A stretch of DNA of 64,000 nucleotides from CAZISM01 sp964541895 (GTDB lineage: Bacteria > Zhuqueibacterota > Zhuqueibacteria > Residuimicrobiales > Residuimicrobiaceae). Location: contig CAZISM010000005.1 in the NCBI GenBank assembly GCA_964541895.1, positions 1-64,000 on the forward strand. The letters are read 5' to 3'. The notes below the pieces were generated by a model. That model was not told the origin of the DNA. It did no database searches and saw only the letters and a list, made by a program, of their open reading frames with translations. The translations under genes and the position numbers were made by a program. Positions 9,423-18,206 of this stretch are shown here, one piece after another; position 1 is the first letter of the stretch, and each line of letters starts with the position of its first letter.

Positions 9423-11111
9423 ATGCAAAACCTAGCGCTGTTGGACTGGATCATAGTGGCTGTGTATTTCGCCTTTATCTCCTACATCGTGTGGTGGTCG
9501 TCGAAAAAGCAGAATACGACTGAGGATTATTTCCTCGCCGGCCGGGATATCGGCTGGTTCGCTATTGGCGGTTCGCTGTTCGCCTCCAACATCGGTTCAG
9601 AGCATATCGTCGGTCTGGCCGGTCAGGGGGCTTCTACGGGCATGGCCATGGCGCATTGGGAGTTGCACGCCTGGATCATGATCATGCTGGCCTGGGTGTT
9701 TGTGCCCTATTATTACCGCTCGAAGGTGTTTACCATGCCGGAGTTCCTCGAACGCCGATTCAATTCGACCTCGCGCTGGATTCTGTCGCTGGTGTCGCTG
9801 GTCGCGTACGTGTTCACCAAGGTTTCGGTTACCGTCTATGCCGGCGCACTGGTGTTTCAGACGCTGTTGCCGGATACCTTTGGATCGCCGGAGAACGCCT
9901 TCTGGGTCGGGGCGGTGGCTACGGTGGTGCTGACCGGTATCTACACCGTGTTCGGCGGCTTGCGCGCAGTCATTTATACCGATGCCGCGCAGGCGATCAT
10001 ACTGCTGGTGGGTTCCATGGCCATCACCTACTTTGGCCTGGATAAGCTGGGCGGCTGGAGCGTGATGCAGGACATCTGCAGGCAGGACACCGCCCGCTTT
10101 GCCCTCTGGCGCCCCCTCTCCGACCCGGGTTTCCCCTGGCTCGGTGTACTCATCGCTTCGCCCATCATCGGTATCTGGTACTGGTGCACGGATCAGTATA
10201 TCGTGCAGCGGACGCTGTCGGCCAGAAATTTAACCCAGGCCCGTCGCGGCGCGATCTTTGGCGGCTTTCTCAAACTTACCCCGGTGCTCATTTTCCTGAT
10301 TCCCGGTCTCATGGGCTATGCCCTGCATGAAAAGGGCATTATTCAGATCCCGACCAAGTTGGTGGACGGCGTCGCGGTCATCAACGGCGATCAGGTGTTT
10401 CCGACCATGGTGACCACGCTGTTGCCGGTGGGATTACGCGGCGTGGTGGTGGCCGGCCTGCTGGCGGCGCTGATGTCCTCCTTGTCGGCGCTGTTCAATT
10501 CGGCCGCTTCCCTCTTTACCGTAGATGTGTATGAAAAACTGTGGCCGGGTGCTTCCGAACAGAAACTGGTGCGTGTCGGCCGATATGCCACCGCTACGGT
10601 GGTGGGGCTTGGTCTGTTGTGGATACCGGTCATGCCCATGATTTCCGGCGGCGGGCTTTATCAGTATCTGCAGAGCGTGCAGGGTTATCTGGCGCCGCCG
10701 ATTACGGCGGTATTTCTCCTGGGCATTTTTTGGAGCCGGATCAACTCCCGCGGTGCCGTGTGGGGCCTGGCGTCCGGTTTTGTACTCGGCATGCTGAAAA
10801 TCACAATTCAGGCCATCTTCGGCCACGGCAAAATCGAAAATCCGGCGTTCCTTGCCGCCATCGGTGACTTTAACTTTTTGTATTTCACCGGCGTTCTCTT
10901 TGCCATCAGCATCGTGATTGTCATTGCCGCTTCTCTCACCGCGCCGCCGCCTGACAAGGCCAAGTTGAAAGGACTGACCTATGAGTCTGCCACCGAGGAA
11001 GATCGGAAGGAAAACCGCGCTTCCTGGGGATGGCAGGATGTGCTCGGTACGGTTGCTGTGCTCGGCGGCGTATTGGGTATGTATCTCTATTTCAGTTTCT
11101 GGCTGAAATAG
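9423..11111 (+). CDS. Sodium:solute symporter (SSS family)
   Basis: A 562-residue inner-membrane transporter of the SSS family with roughly 13-14 hydrophobic segments. Family features include FLAGRDIGWFAIGGSLFASNIGSEHIVGLAG near residues 38-70 and YTVFGGLRAVIYTD near residue 180. GAGGATCAC precedes the ATG. A 120-base gap with no evident terminator separates it from the amidotransferase gene, so it may belong to the same unit. It is the likely importer of the substrate handled by the upstream enzymes, driven by the sodium gradient. Related family members carry sugars, amino acids or vitamins, so sequence alone does not fix the cargo. Confidence 0.9.
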   Translation: MQNLALLDWIIVAVYFAFISYIVWWSSKKQNTTEDYFLAGRDIGWFAIGGSLFASNIGSEHIVGLAGQGASTGMAMAHWELHAWIMIMLAWVFVPYYYRSKVFTMPEFLERRFNSTSRWILSLVSLVAYVFTKVSVTVYAGALVFQTLLPDTFGSPENAFWVGAVATVVLTGIYTVFGGLRAVIYTDAAQAIILLVGSMAITYFGLDKLGGWSVMQDICRQDTARFALWRPLSDPGFPWLGVLIASPIIGIWYWCTDQYIVQRTLSARNLTQARRGAIFGGFLKLTPVLIFLIPGLMGYALHEKGIIQIPTKLVDGVAVINGDQVFPTMVTTLLPVGLRGVVVAGLLAALMSSLSALFNSAASLFTVDVYEKLWPGASEQKLVRVGRYATATVVGLGLLWIPVMPMISGGGLYQYLQSVQGYLAPPITAVFLLGIFWSRINSRGAVWGLASGFVLGMLKITIQAIFGHGKIENPAFLAAIGDFNFLYFTGVLFAISIVIVIAASLTAPPPDKAKLKGLTYESATEEDRKENRASWGWQDVLGTVAVLGGVLGMYLYFSFWLK

Positions 11112-11156
11112 CGGATTATGACCGGCCTGGTTATTTTGTGTATAAAGGAAAGTTCC

Positions 11157-12482
11157 ATGATCAAAACATTAATGGTGATCTGCCTGTCGTGGTCATGTTG
11201 GAATGGAGTTATGGGAGCAACGTTCAATAAAGAAAACATCACCGTTCATCAATTGCAGAACGGTTTGAAGGTGCTGTTATTCGAAGACCACAACATTCCC
11301 AACATTGCCTATTATACGTTTTACAAAGTCGGATCCCGAAATGAGCGCCCGGGCCTCACCGGCGTTTCTCATTTCATCGAACACATGATGTTCAACGGCT
11401 CGACGCAGGTGCCGCCGGGTGAGTTTGACAAAATCATGGAGTTCAACGGCGGTTCCAACAACGCCTATACCAGCGACGATCTGACCGCGTACACCGACTG
11501 GTTTCCGGCCAAAGCGCTGGACAAGATGATGGCGATGGAAGCGGACCGTATGCAGGGAAGCACTTTCGATGCTACGGTGCTGGAATCGGAGCGCGGCGTG
11601 GTCGCCTCGGAGCGGCGCCTGGGCGTGGAGAACGACAACGACGGCCTGCTCATGGAGCAGGTGCGCGCCACCGCTATTCTCGCCCATCCCTATCACTGGG
11701 ATGTGATCGGCTGGATGAGCGACATCATGAGCTGGAAACGGGAAGAGATCCTGGCCTATTACCATCAATTTTACGCACCCAACAATGCGGTGCTGGTGGT
11801 GGTGGGCGACTTTGCCGGCAAAGAGATGCTGGCTGCGATCGAAAAGCATTATGCCGCCATTCCGGCCGCTCCAGCGCCGCCGGCCGTCACCACGCAAGAG
11901 CCGGAACAGCTGGGGCCGCGGCGCACGGTGCTCTATCGCGAAACCCAGACCCCCTCGTTCCTCATGGCGTTTCCGGCGCCGGCCTGCAAAGAGGCGGATT
12001 ATCCGGCCATGCATGTTCTGGATCTCGTTCTGTTACAGGGGGAGAGCAGCCGGCTCTATCAGCGTCTGGTGGCCCAGGAACAGCTGGCCATCGACGTCGG
12101 CGGCGGCCTGCAGGAGACCATCGATCCTTTCCTGTTCTTCATTCAGGTCAAACCGAAACCCGACGCTGACGTCAACCGCATCGAGCAAATCATCGATGAA
12201 GAGCTGTTGAAAGTTCAGAGCGCCGGCGTGCAGCAGAAAGAGATCGAAAAAGCCATCAATATCATCCAAACCCGTTTTTACACCTCGCAGCAGACCATCG
12301 CCGGCAAGGCGAATAACCTGGGTGTGGCGGAGGTGATGTACGGTGATTATGCCGCTCTCTTTGACCGTATGACCCGCTATCAGAGTTTAACCGCTGCGCC
12401 GATTAAAGCGGCGGCGGCCAGATATTTTGACGCCAACAAAAAGACCCTGGGCCTGGTGCTGCCGAAAGGAGGCAGCCGATGA
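11157..12482 (+). CDS. M16 zinc peptidase, catalytic subunit
   Basis: A 441-residue secreted M16 metallopeptidase. The ATG at 11157 follows AAGGAAAG and starts a signal peptide ending near VMGATF. The inverted zinc motif is H72-F-I-E-H76, with the third ligand E152 in ESERGVVASE. Two M16 half-domains follow in the usual order. The family forms a clamshell that degrades short peptides. It overlaps the next gene by four bases (ATGA); that gene encodes a motif-less homologue, so a heterodimer of active and inactive halves is expected, as in mitochondrial processing peptidase and many bacterial pairs. Confidence 0.93.
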   Translation: MIKTLMVICLSWSCWNGVMGATFNKENITVHQLQNGLKVLLFEDHNIPNIAYYTFYKVGSRNERPGLTGVSHFIEHMMFNGSTQVPPGEFDKIMEFNGGSNNAYTSDDLTAYTDWFPAKALDKMMAMEADRMQGSTFDATVLESERGVVASERRLGVENDNDGLLMEQVRATAILAHPYHWDVIGWMSDIMSWKREEILAYYHQFYAPNNAVLVVVGDFAGKEMLAAIEKHYAAIPAAPAPPAVTTQEPEQLGPRRTVLYRETQTPSFLMAFPAPACKEADYPAMHVLDLVLLQGESSRLYQRLVAQEQLAIDVGGGLQETIDPFLFFIQVKPKPDADVNRIEQIIDEELLKVQSAGVQQKEIEKAINIIQTRFYTSQQTIAGKANNLGVAEVMYGDYAALFDRMTRYQSLTAAPIKAAAARYFDANKKTLGLVLPKGGSR

Positions 12483-13861
12483 AACGTATTTGGCTCTTAC
12501 TGGTTATAATATCAGGGATGACTATGGCTCGACCGATGCTGCAATTGCCCGCTCCTGAACGAATGGTATTGTCAAACGGCCTTACGGTCTATTGTCTGCA
12601 GGACGCCGGTTTGCCGCTGGTGGCGTTTCGCATGATGATCCGGGACGCCGGCGTGGCCGGCGAACCGGCTGATCAGGAAGGGCTGGCTGACCTGGGAGCC
12701 ACCCTGATGATGAAGGGGGCGGCCGGCCGATCGGCTCTGCAGGTGGCCGAAGCCATCGATTACCTGGGCGCTTCACTGGATATCAGCGCCAGCGAGGAAT
12801 ATCTCTCTGTCAGTGGCCAGAGCCTGACCCGCTACTGGCCGGAGCTGTTGAAACTGACCGCTGATTGTCTGCTCAAGCCGGCGTTTTCTGAAGAAGAGTT
12901 CGGCAAAGAGGTGGACCGTCGCGTCGACGAAATCACCTCGTTGAAGGACGAGCCGGCAGCGGCGATACGCTACTATTTTCGTAAAGCCTATTTCCAAAGG
13001 CACGCGTTCGGCCATTTGACCCTGGGTTCGGAAGCCTCGTTGCCGAAACTGACCGTGGCTGATGTGCGACAGTGGCACAGCAAGGCGCTGCAGCCCCGGC
13101 AGGCGATTCTGGCCGTGGTGGGGGACATAAAGCCGGCGGAGCTGCGCCGCCAGCTGGAAAAACAGTTCCAGGCATGGAAGAACACAGCAGCCAAAGCCAA
13201 CAGCGTCAAACCGGCGGCGTTTCCCAAACCCGACGCCAAACGCTGCCTGCTGATCAACAAAACCGATGCCTCACAGGCTTATTTCATTCTCGGCGGTCCA
13301 GGCGCCGCCATGGGTGATGCCCATAATGCACCGAACAGCGTCATGAACACGCTGTTCGGCGGCCGTTTTACCTCCTGGTTGAACAACGAGCTGCGCGTCA
13401 AGCGCGGACTCACCTACGGCGCCAGAAGCGGTATGGAATCGTGGCAGCAGGAGGGGTTGTATACCATCAGTTCCTATACCCGAAACGAAAAGATCGGCGA
13501 AATGCTGCAGGTCTGTTTCGAACTGCTGCGCAAGGCGCGCAACGGCGGTTTTAGCGATGAAGAGGTGACCAGCAGCCGCAATTATATTCTGGGACAGTTC
13601 CCGCCCCGTTTTGAGACGCTCGGGAGCAAAGCCCGCGCCTATACCGATCTGGCTTTTTATGGTCTAGCGTTCGATTATTACAGCACCTACCTGGGCAATG
13701 TGCAGGCCAGCACCGTTGAACAGGTGAATGAGCGGGCCCGGGCGCTGTTGCCGCTGGATCGGTATGTCCTGGTGGTCGTCGGCAAGGCGGATGAGATACT
13801 CGATCAGCTCAAGCCGTATGGAGAGTGGACCGTGAAATCCATAACCGAGGCCGGTTTTTAG
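12479..13861 (+). CDS. M16 peptidase homologue, non-catalytic subunit
   Basis: A 460-residue secreted M16-fold protein with an N-terminal signal (LLLVIISGMTMARP). Where the catalytic partner has HFIEH, this one has DQEGLADLGATLMMKG, so the zinc ligands are lost and it should be catalytically dead. Later M16 elements remain, such as the GGRFTSWLNNELRVKRGLTYGA segment with the conserved R/Y substrate-binding pair. Co-translation with the upstream gene and loss of the motif point to the B subunit of a heterodimer that shapes the peptide chamber. A strong terminator follows. Confidence 0.9.
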   Translation: MKRIWLLLVIISGMTMARPMLQLPAPERMVLSNGLTVYCLQDAGLPLVAFRMMIRDAGVAGEPADQEGLADLGATLMMKGAAGRSALQVAEAIDYLGASLDISASEEYLSVSGQSLTRYWPELLKLTADCLLKPAFSEEEFGKEVDRRVDEITSLKDEPAAAIRYYFRKAYFQRHAFGHLTLGSEASLPKLTVADVRQWHSKALQPRQAILAVVGDIKPAELRRQLEKQFQAWKNTAAKANSVKPAAFPKPDAKRCLLINKTDASQAYFILGGPGAAMGDAHNAPNSVMNTLFGGRFTSWLNNELRVKRGLTYGARSGMESWQQEGLYTISSYTRNEKIGEMLQVCFELLRKARNGGFSDEEVTSSRNYILGQFPPRFETLGSKARAYTDLAFYGLAFDYYSTYLGNVQASTVEQVNERARALLPLDRYVLVVVGKADEILDQLKPYGEWTVKSITEAGF

Positions 13862-13927
13862 CTGTTGACAGGGATGGTTTCAGCGCTCATAACAGGCGTG
13901 GATACATTGGCAGCAGAACGCTTTAAT

Positions 13928-13990
13928 AACCGCGCATAGACATGATTGAACGTTCATAGAGAGTTCGTGTCTATTCGCGGTTGACTTTTT
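13928..13990 (+). terminator. Rho-independent terminator of the M16 pair
   Basis: AACCGCG at 13928 pairs with CGCGGTT ending at 13982, and the stem continues inward through ATAGACA/TGTCTAT with one mismatch between the blocks. TTTTT follows at 13986-13990. The long stem, loop and U-run sit downstream of the second M16 gene. Confidence 0.7.
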
Positions 13991-14057
13991 GTCGCAAGGC
14001 AAAATTTTAAACGAATAGAATTTTTTTAAGTGATGCAATGTGCAGGAATGATGTGGT

Positions 14058-14607
14058 ATGGCTGGTGTGTTGTTGATCAATCCCCTGAATCGGCTGGATG
14101 AGTATTCCAACGGCCAGGAGATGGTGCCGCTGGGGCTGTTATCTGGTGGACTTGATCGAATCGGCCAGCGAAAAAGTGCTGCAGCGGATGAACAAGGGCA
14201 TCACCATGGAGCAGGTGTTGCGCGTGCTGGACTGGACCAACACGCTCGGCATCCAGCAAAAGCCCTTTTTCACCTTTGGGCACATCGAAGAGACCATGGC
14301 CGATGCGGACATCACCCTTGCCTTTCTCAAGGCTAATCTGGGCCGCATGGCCATGCCCAGCATCGGTGTCGGCATCTGCGTCTATCCCGGCACCGAGGTG
14401 GAACGCTATGCGCAGATGAACAACCTGCTCCCCGGTTTCTCCTGGTCGCAGCCCAATCATGAACCGCGCAACACCTATCTCAGCACCTCGACGAAACTAC
14501 CCATCCTGATTCAGCCGCAGATGGGTTTTGAAGATCTGTTGTCCATCAAGGAAAACGACGCTGTCGCTGCAGTCGGGCAACGTTTCTGTTGTCTGGCGCC
14601 GTCTTAA
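14058..14607 (+). pseudogene. Remnant of a B12-binding radical SAM gene (internal deletion plus frameshift)
   Basis: The first frame from 14058 encodes VLLINPLNRLDEYSNGQ and then MVPLGLL, the classical start of a B12-binding radical SAM protein. Just after about 14145 homology jumps in another frame to IESASEKVLQRMNKGIT, FFTFGHIEET and VYPGTEVERYA, which belong to the last third of the radical SAM barrel and tail. The rest of the B12 domain and the CxxxCxxC cluster motif are absent. About 300 residues therefore appear to have been deleted, with a frame change at the junction. The fragment cannot bind the iron-sulfur cluster and should be non-functional. Domain identity is from recognisable family sequence; the exact junction is approximate. 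Confidence 0.75.
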
Positions 14608-14733
14608 AAAGGCCCACTCGTGGGCGGACCTGTGCAAATATGGCCAGTTCTTTATCAGGATGATAAAACTCAAACTGTTGAAAAGGGCCTCCTGAGGTAC
14701 GGATTTCCATAGCAGTGAGCGTGGGTTGACAGA

Positions 14734-15390
14734 ATGACATATAGAATATTTTGTGATTTTGACGGCACCCTGGCGGTTCACGATGTCGGCAATTTGCTGT
14801 TCACGCACTTTGCCGACGCCCGGCAGTGGTGGCATCTGGTGGCGTTGTGGAAGCGGGGCGAGATCGACGGCAAAAGCATGTGGCAGCGCATCTGTGAAGT
14901 TACGCGCATCCGCCATGAGCAGTTGGATCAGTTTGCCGCATCGCAGGCCATTGATCCCGGCTTTGTGCCGTTCCGGCAGTTTTGTATCGATCACGGCTTT
15001 CCGTTATACGTGGTCAGTGACGGCATGGATGCTTATATCCGGCGCATACTGCTGCATCACCGGCTGCACGACGTGCAGCTGCGCTCCAACCATCTAGAGA
15101 TCGCTGCAGATGGCACGCTGCAGGTCTCGTTTCCCTACTATGAGGACGGTTGCGGCATCTGCGCCAATTGCAAGGGCGCTCACATCAGGCTGGAGCGAAA
15201 GGAGGGAGAACAGACCGTATATGTCGGCGATGGTCTGTCCGACAAGTGCGCAGCGGGCGAGGCGGATATTCTCTTTGCCAAAAAAGATCTGGAACGCTAT
15301 TGTGCAAGCAACACCATTCCCTATCACGCCTATTCGACTTTTTTTGATGTGCTGGATCACTTGCGCGGGCTAATGCAGAACACAGGGTGA
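14734..15390 (+). CDS. MtnX-like HAD phosphatase
   Basis: A 218-residue HAD phosphatase. Motif I is CDFDGTLA with nucleophile D8 and acid/base D10; motif II is VVSDGMD; motif IV is YVGDGLSDKCAA. The GCGICANCKG segment near residue 145 is typical of the MtnX/TIGR01488-like branch, which includes the methionine-salvage enolase-phosphatase partner and SerB-related phosphatases. No other methionine-salvage gene is in the window. A phosphoserine-type role is conceivable because serA and serC lie at 52.6-54.5 kb without an obvious serB, but this is speculative. I see no good ribosome-binding site before the ATG. Confidence 0.83.
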   Translation: MTYRIFCDFDGTLAVHDVGNLLFTHFADARQWWHLVALWKRGEIDGKSMWQRICEVTRIRHEQLDQFAASQAIDPGFVPFRQFCIDHGFPLYVVSDGMDAYIRRILLHHRLHDVQLRSNHLEIAADGTLQVSFPYYEDGCGICANCKGAHIRLERKEGEQTVYVGDGLSDKCAAGEADILFAKKDLERYCASNTIPYHAYSTFFDVLDHLRGLMQNTG

Positions 15391-15404
15391 GGTCTGGTCG
15401 GATC

Positions 15405-16742
15405 CTAGTGGGGCGGATTCTCTTTTTTGCCGGATGTTTGCGGATGCAGGCTCTTTTTCTTCTCTGACAGCGGCACCACCAGCACCTTGTCCACGCGAGT
15501 GCCGTCCATATCTACCACTTCAATGCGCAACTCGTTCCATTCGAAATGCTCGGCTGCGGTCGGGATGCGGCCCAGCTGGGACATGATAAAACCACCCAGG
15601 GTCAAAAAATTGCCCTCCGGCTGTTCTTCGATTTCAAACACCTCGACAAACTCTTCCATCGGCAGCAAGCCATCCAAAAGCCAGGAGCCGTCTGTGCGCT
15701 GCACGATCATGGGCTCTTCGCTGTCGTCCAGCGAGGGGATATCGCCGACAATGGCTTCCAGTATGTCATAGACGGTGATAAAACCCTGCACCACGCCGTA
15801 CTCGTCCACAACCAGGGCGACGTGTTGCCGCGATTTTTTAAACGTCTCCAGCGCTTTTAAAACCGGTGCGCTTTCGGGTATATACAGCGGCGCACGAGTC
15901 CATTTGCGCAGATCGAACTGCTCGTCGGTCATGACGCAATTGAGAATATCCTTGGCGCGGATGACGCCGATGATGATATCCAGGCTGCCGTCGCACACCG
16001 GAAAGCGGGAGTGATCGCTCTCGCGGATCAAGCGCTGGATGTCAAGGAGCGATTCGTTGATATCGATCCAGACGATATCGCTGCGGGGCGTCATCAGGGC
16101 ATCGACCCGCTTGTCGCCGAGATCAAAGACGCCCTCGATCATGTCCCGTTCCGCTTCCAGGAACATACCGTGTTCGATGCCCTGGTCGATCATGACCTTG
16201 ATCTCTTCTTCCGATACCGGCTGTTCCTTGATGATGGCAACCCCGAACAGCTTTAACAGCCCTTCCGAGGACCAGGTGAGAATTTTAACCGCCGGCGAAG
16301 CAAAGGTGGAGAGCGCCCGCATGGGTCGGACAATGATCCCGGCCACTTTTTCCGGATTGGTCAGGGCGATCTGCTTGGGAAAGAGCTCGCCTATGATAAG
16401 GGAAAAATAGGTGATCACCAGAACGATGAGCGCAAAGGCCAGCGGTTCCGCATAGCGGGCCAGCCATTCGACCTGTTGAAATATGGCGGCCAATTTTTCC
16501 GACAGGGTTGCGCCACCCACGGCGCCCGCCATAATACCCACCAGGGTGATGCCGACTTGAACGGTGGAAAGGAAACGTGCCGGATTTTCACTGAGTTTTA
16601 ATACAGCTTCTGCCTTCTCATCTCCTTCATTGGCCAGTTGCTGCAGCCTGGTTTTCCGCACGGAAACCACGGCAATTTCGGACATGGCAAAGACTCCGTT
16701 AGCCAGGATGAGGATGATGATTAGAAAGATTTCAAAGGTCAT
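15405..16742 (-). CDS. CNNM/CorC-type membrane protein with CBS domains
   Basis: A 445-residue integral membrane protein. I take the ATG at 16742 (product MTFEIFLIIILILANGVF) because it begins directly with the first membrane segment; the frame is open further upstream. Order: a CNNM (DUF21) transmembrane domain to about residue 190 with SEIAVVSVRKTRLQ and GELFPKQIAL, then a paired CBS module (MTPRSDIVWI ... VALVVDEYGVVQGFIT), then a C-terminal CorC/HlyC domain. These proteins are linked to magnesium or cobalt efflux and membrane-stress tolerance. It converges with the HAD gene, with only 14 bases between the stops. Confidence 0.9.
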   Translation of the reverse strand: MTFEIFLIIILILANGVFAMSEIAVVSVRKTRLQQLANEGDEKAEAVLKLSENPARFLSTVQVGITLVGIMAGAVGGATLSEKLAAIFQQVEWLARYAEPLAFALIVLVITYFSLIIGELFPKQIALTNPEKVAGIIVRPMRALSTFASPAVKILTWSSEGLLKLFGVAIIKEQPVSEEEIKVMIDQGIEHGMFLEAERDMIEGVFDLGDKRVDALMTPRSDIVWIDINESLLDIQRLIRESDHSRFPVCDGSLDIIIGVIRAKDILNCVMTDEQFDLRKWTRAPLYIPESAPVLKALETFKKSRQHVALVVDEYGVVQGFITVYDILEAIVGDIPSLDDSEEPMIVQRTDGSWLLDGLLPMEEFVEVFEIEEQPEGNFLTLGGFIMSQLGRIPTAAEHFEWNELRIEVVDMDGTRVDKVLVVPLSEKKKSLHPQTSGKKENPPH

Positions 16743-17040
16743 GGTTGGGGATGTATTGTAAGATAAATATAAACAATAAAATGGTGAAATTGCATCTAGA
16801 ATTGTTTTTTTGCGCCAGATGGTCAAAAAAGGTCGGACCCCATCAAGGCGTCCGATATGTGATTCCGGTTAAGCCGGGTTACAATATTTATATAATACTG
16901 CATTCCTGAAAGATAAGCAAGGAAAAAGTGAAGCTCTGCACCGGCGTCGTGGTCGGCGGCGGTGCACCGCCCGTAGCGGGCGCGCCTGGCTGGCGGCATG
17001 GCTGTCCTGTCTGCGGCCAGGATCGGATGAGCAACCGTTC

Positions 17041-17340
17041 TCAGGCGATAGGGATTTTCCTTTTTTCCGGATCGGGATGTTGCAGGTAGTAAATGGCTAC
17101 ATGACCGATCAGGCCGACCAGTTCAGCGCCGGTTTCGGCCTCGATGGTTTTGCTCAGCGATTTTCTTTCTTCCTTGAATTCCATGAATTTAATTTTTATC
17201 AGCTCATGGGCCTGCAGCGCTTCACGAACGGCCTGCAGTATTTCCGGCGTCAGGCCGTTTTTGCCGATCTGGATCACCGGTTTCATACTGTGTGCCAGAC
17301 CCCGCAAATAGGTACGTTGCGATCCTTTAAGTTTTTTCAC
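17041..17340 (-). CDS. yhbY: YhbY-like CRM-domain RNA-binding protein
   Basis: A 99-residue single CRM (YhbY/S1-like fold) protein associated with pre-50S ribosomal particles. Conserved elements are the N-terminal KGSQRTYLRGLAHSMKPV, the GKNGLT GxxG-type loop near residue 27 and HELIKIKF. The start is GTG at 17340, chosen because GGAG lies six bases upstream. A good sigma70-like promoter lies about 185 bases upstream, giving a long leader. Length and motifs fit the family. Confidence 0.9.
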   Translation of the reverse strand: MKKLKGSQRTYLRGLAHSMKPVIQIGKNGLTPEILQAVREALQAHELIKIKFMEFKEERKSLSKTIEAETGAELVGLIGHVAIYYLQHPDPEKRKIPIA

Positions 17341-17524
17341 ATGGACTCCATATTTTTGATTTTTTGACTATTTTGCGCGAAACGCCACTCGTCATACAAT
17401 AAAAACAGCAACTCGGCGGTCTCTGCGCCCCGGTATGAATTGATCAGGTTACGAGTATGATGGACCATCCGGAGAAAGGCCTGATGGAGGCGGATCCTTG
17501 AGGTGCCACACAGCACCCGTTTAT

Positions 17525-17553
17525 AGATTAAGCAGATTTGCACCCAATGTCAA
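17525..17553 (-). promoter_or_regulatory. Sigma70-like promoter for yhbY
   Basis: On the minus strand TTGACA (17553-17548) is followed after exactly 17 bases by TAATCT (17530-17525). The -35 box is perfect and the spacing is ideal. Transcription would start near 17518, leaving a leader of roughly 180 bases before yhbY. Read directly from sequence; activity is inferred. Confidence 0.6.
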
Positions 17554-17627
17554 GGTTTTTTGCAGGCTGGTCGTGGCGCCAGAGCGAGTGAGAAAAAAAT
17601 ATAGTTTTCCTTGGGAGAATGTCTTAA

Positions 17628-17640
17628 ATTGTCCGACAAT
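17628..17640. promoter_or_regulatory. Short palindrome, possible operator
   Basis: ATTGTC-C-GACAAT is a perfect 6+6 palindrome 38 bases before the small membrane-protein start. Its position fits an operator, but it is short enough to be chance. Confidence 0.3.
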
Positions 17641-17677
17641 GGAGCGGGGTGGTCTTTTTCTGACAGGGAGCTGGTAG

Positions 17678-18184
17678 ATGCAAGAGAATCGCTCAGCTCA
17701 ACGCATGGTGGGGGTGGTGCTGGTTATAGTGGGGCTTTTTCTGTTATACATTCATTCCTTCCCGGGGGTGGAGAGAAATAATTCGTGGCCGGCTTACTTT
17801 TTTGTCATCGCCTTAGGCCTCATGGTGATTCCTCTGCTGTCGAGGGCGTTTCGCAAACGATTGGCGGTACTTTATATTCCCGCTTCCATTCTGCTGACGT
17901 TGGGGGTGATATTTTTTTACTGTACAGTCAGCCGTGATTGGTCGGTATGGGCCTTTGCCTGGACCGTGTTACCGGCCGGCACCGGTCTGGGATTATGGCT
18001 GGCCGGCCGGATCGGTCGCTGGCGGCAGAACATACAGCAGGTCGGTTTCTGGATGTTCAGCGTCAGTCTCGCCGTGTTTGTTCTATTGGGCAGCATGTTC
18101 GGTTCCAGCTCGCTGGATAACATTGCGCCGGTGTTGCTGGTGGCGCTGGGTCTGGTGCTGATCCTGCGCTCGTACAAACCATAA
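17678..18184 (+). CDS. Small six-helix membrane protein of unknown function
   Basis: A 168-residue protein with about six hydrophobic segments (for example VVLVIVGLFLLYIHSF, AYFFVIALGLMVIPLL and VLLVALGLVLIL) and short polar loops. I do not recognise a family or catalytic motif. GGGAG stands nine bases before the ATG, supporting translation. It ends 22 bases before the PPK2 gene and may be co-transcribed with it. A LiaF/DUF-type envelope-stress membrane domain is possible but not demonstrable. Confidence 0.75.
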   Translation: MQENRSAQRMVGVVLVIVGLFLLYIHSFPGVERNNSWPAYFFVIALGLMVIPLLSRAFRKRLAVLYIPASILLTLGVIFFYCTVSRDWSVWAFAWTVLPAGTGLGLWLAGRIGRWRQNIQQVGFWMFSVSLAVFVLLGSMFGSSSLDNIAPVLLVALGLVLILRSYKP

Positions 18185-18206
18185 CCGTTGCCAGGAAAGG
18201 ATAGCC

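Larger units (their letters stand above)
17341..17677. other. Intergenic region with divergent promoters and the yhbY leader
   Basis: These 337 bases separate yhbY (minus) from a small membrane-protein gene (plus). Facing yhbY, the predicted transcript would start near 17518. Its first bases form a small stem, GGTGC...GCACC, and a second possible stem CCATC...GATGG follows. A 68-codon minus frame overlaps the yhbY start by four bases, but its first codon lies inside the promoter spacer. I see no tRNA or known small RNA here. Confidence 0.5.

Noticed and set aside
14497..14994. Minus-strand frames across the gap between the radical SAM remnant and the HAD gene
   Set aside because: They overlap the MtnX-like gene antisense and have no recognisable family. 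A small GCCCA/TGGGC stem with T run near 14611-14625 reads as a minus-strand terminator, but no minus gene precedes it.
17337..17543. 68-codon minus-strand frame overlapping the yhbY start by four bases
   Set aside because: The overlap looks like coupling, but its first codon falls inside the spacer of the likely promoter, so the start would not be transcribed, and the product resembles nothing known.
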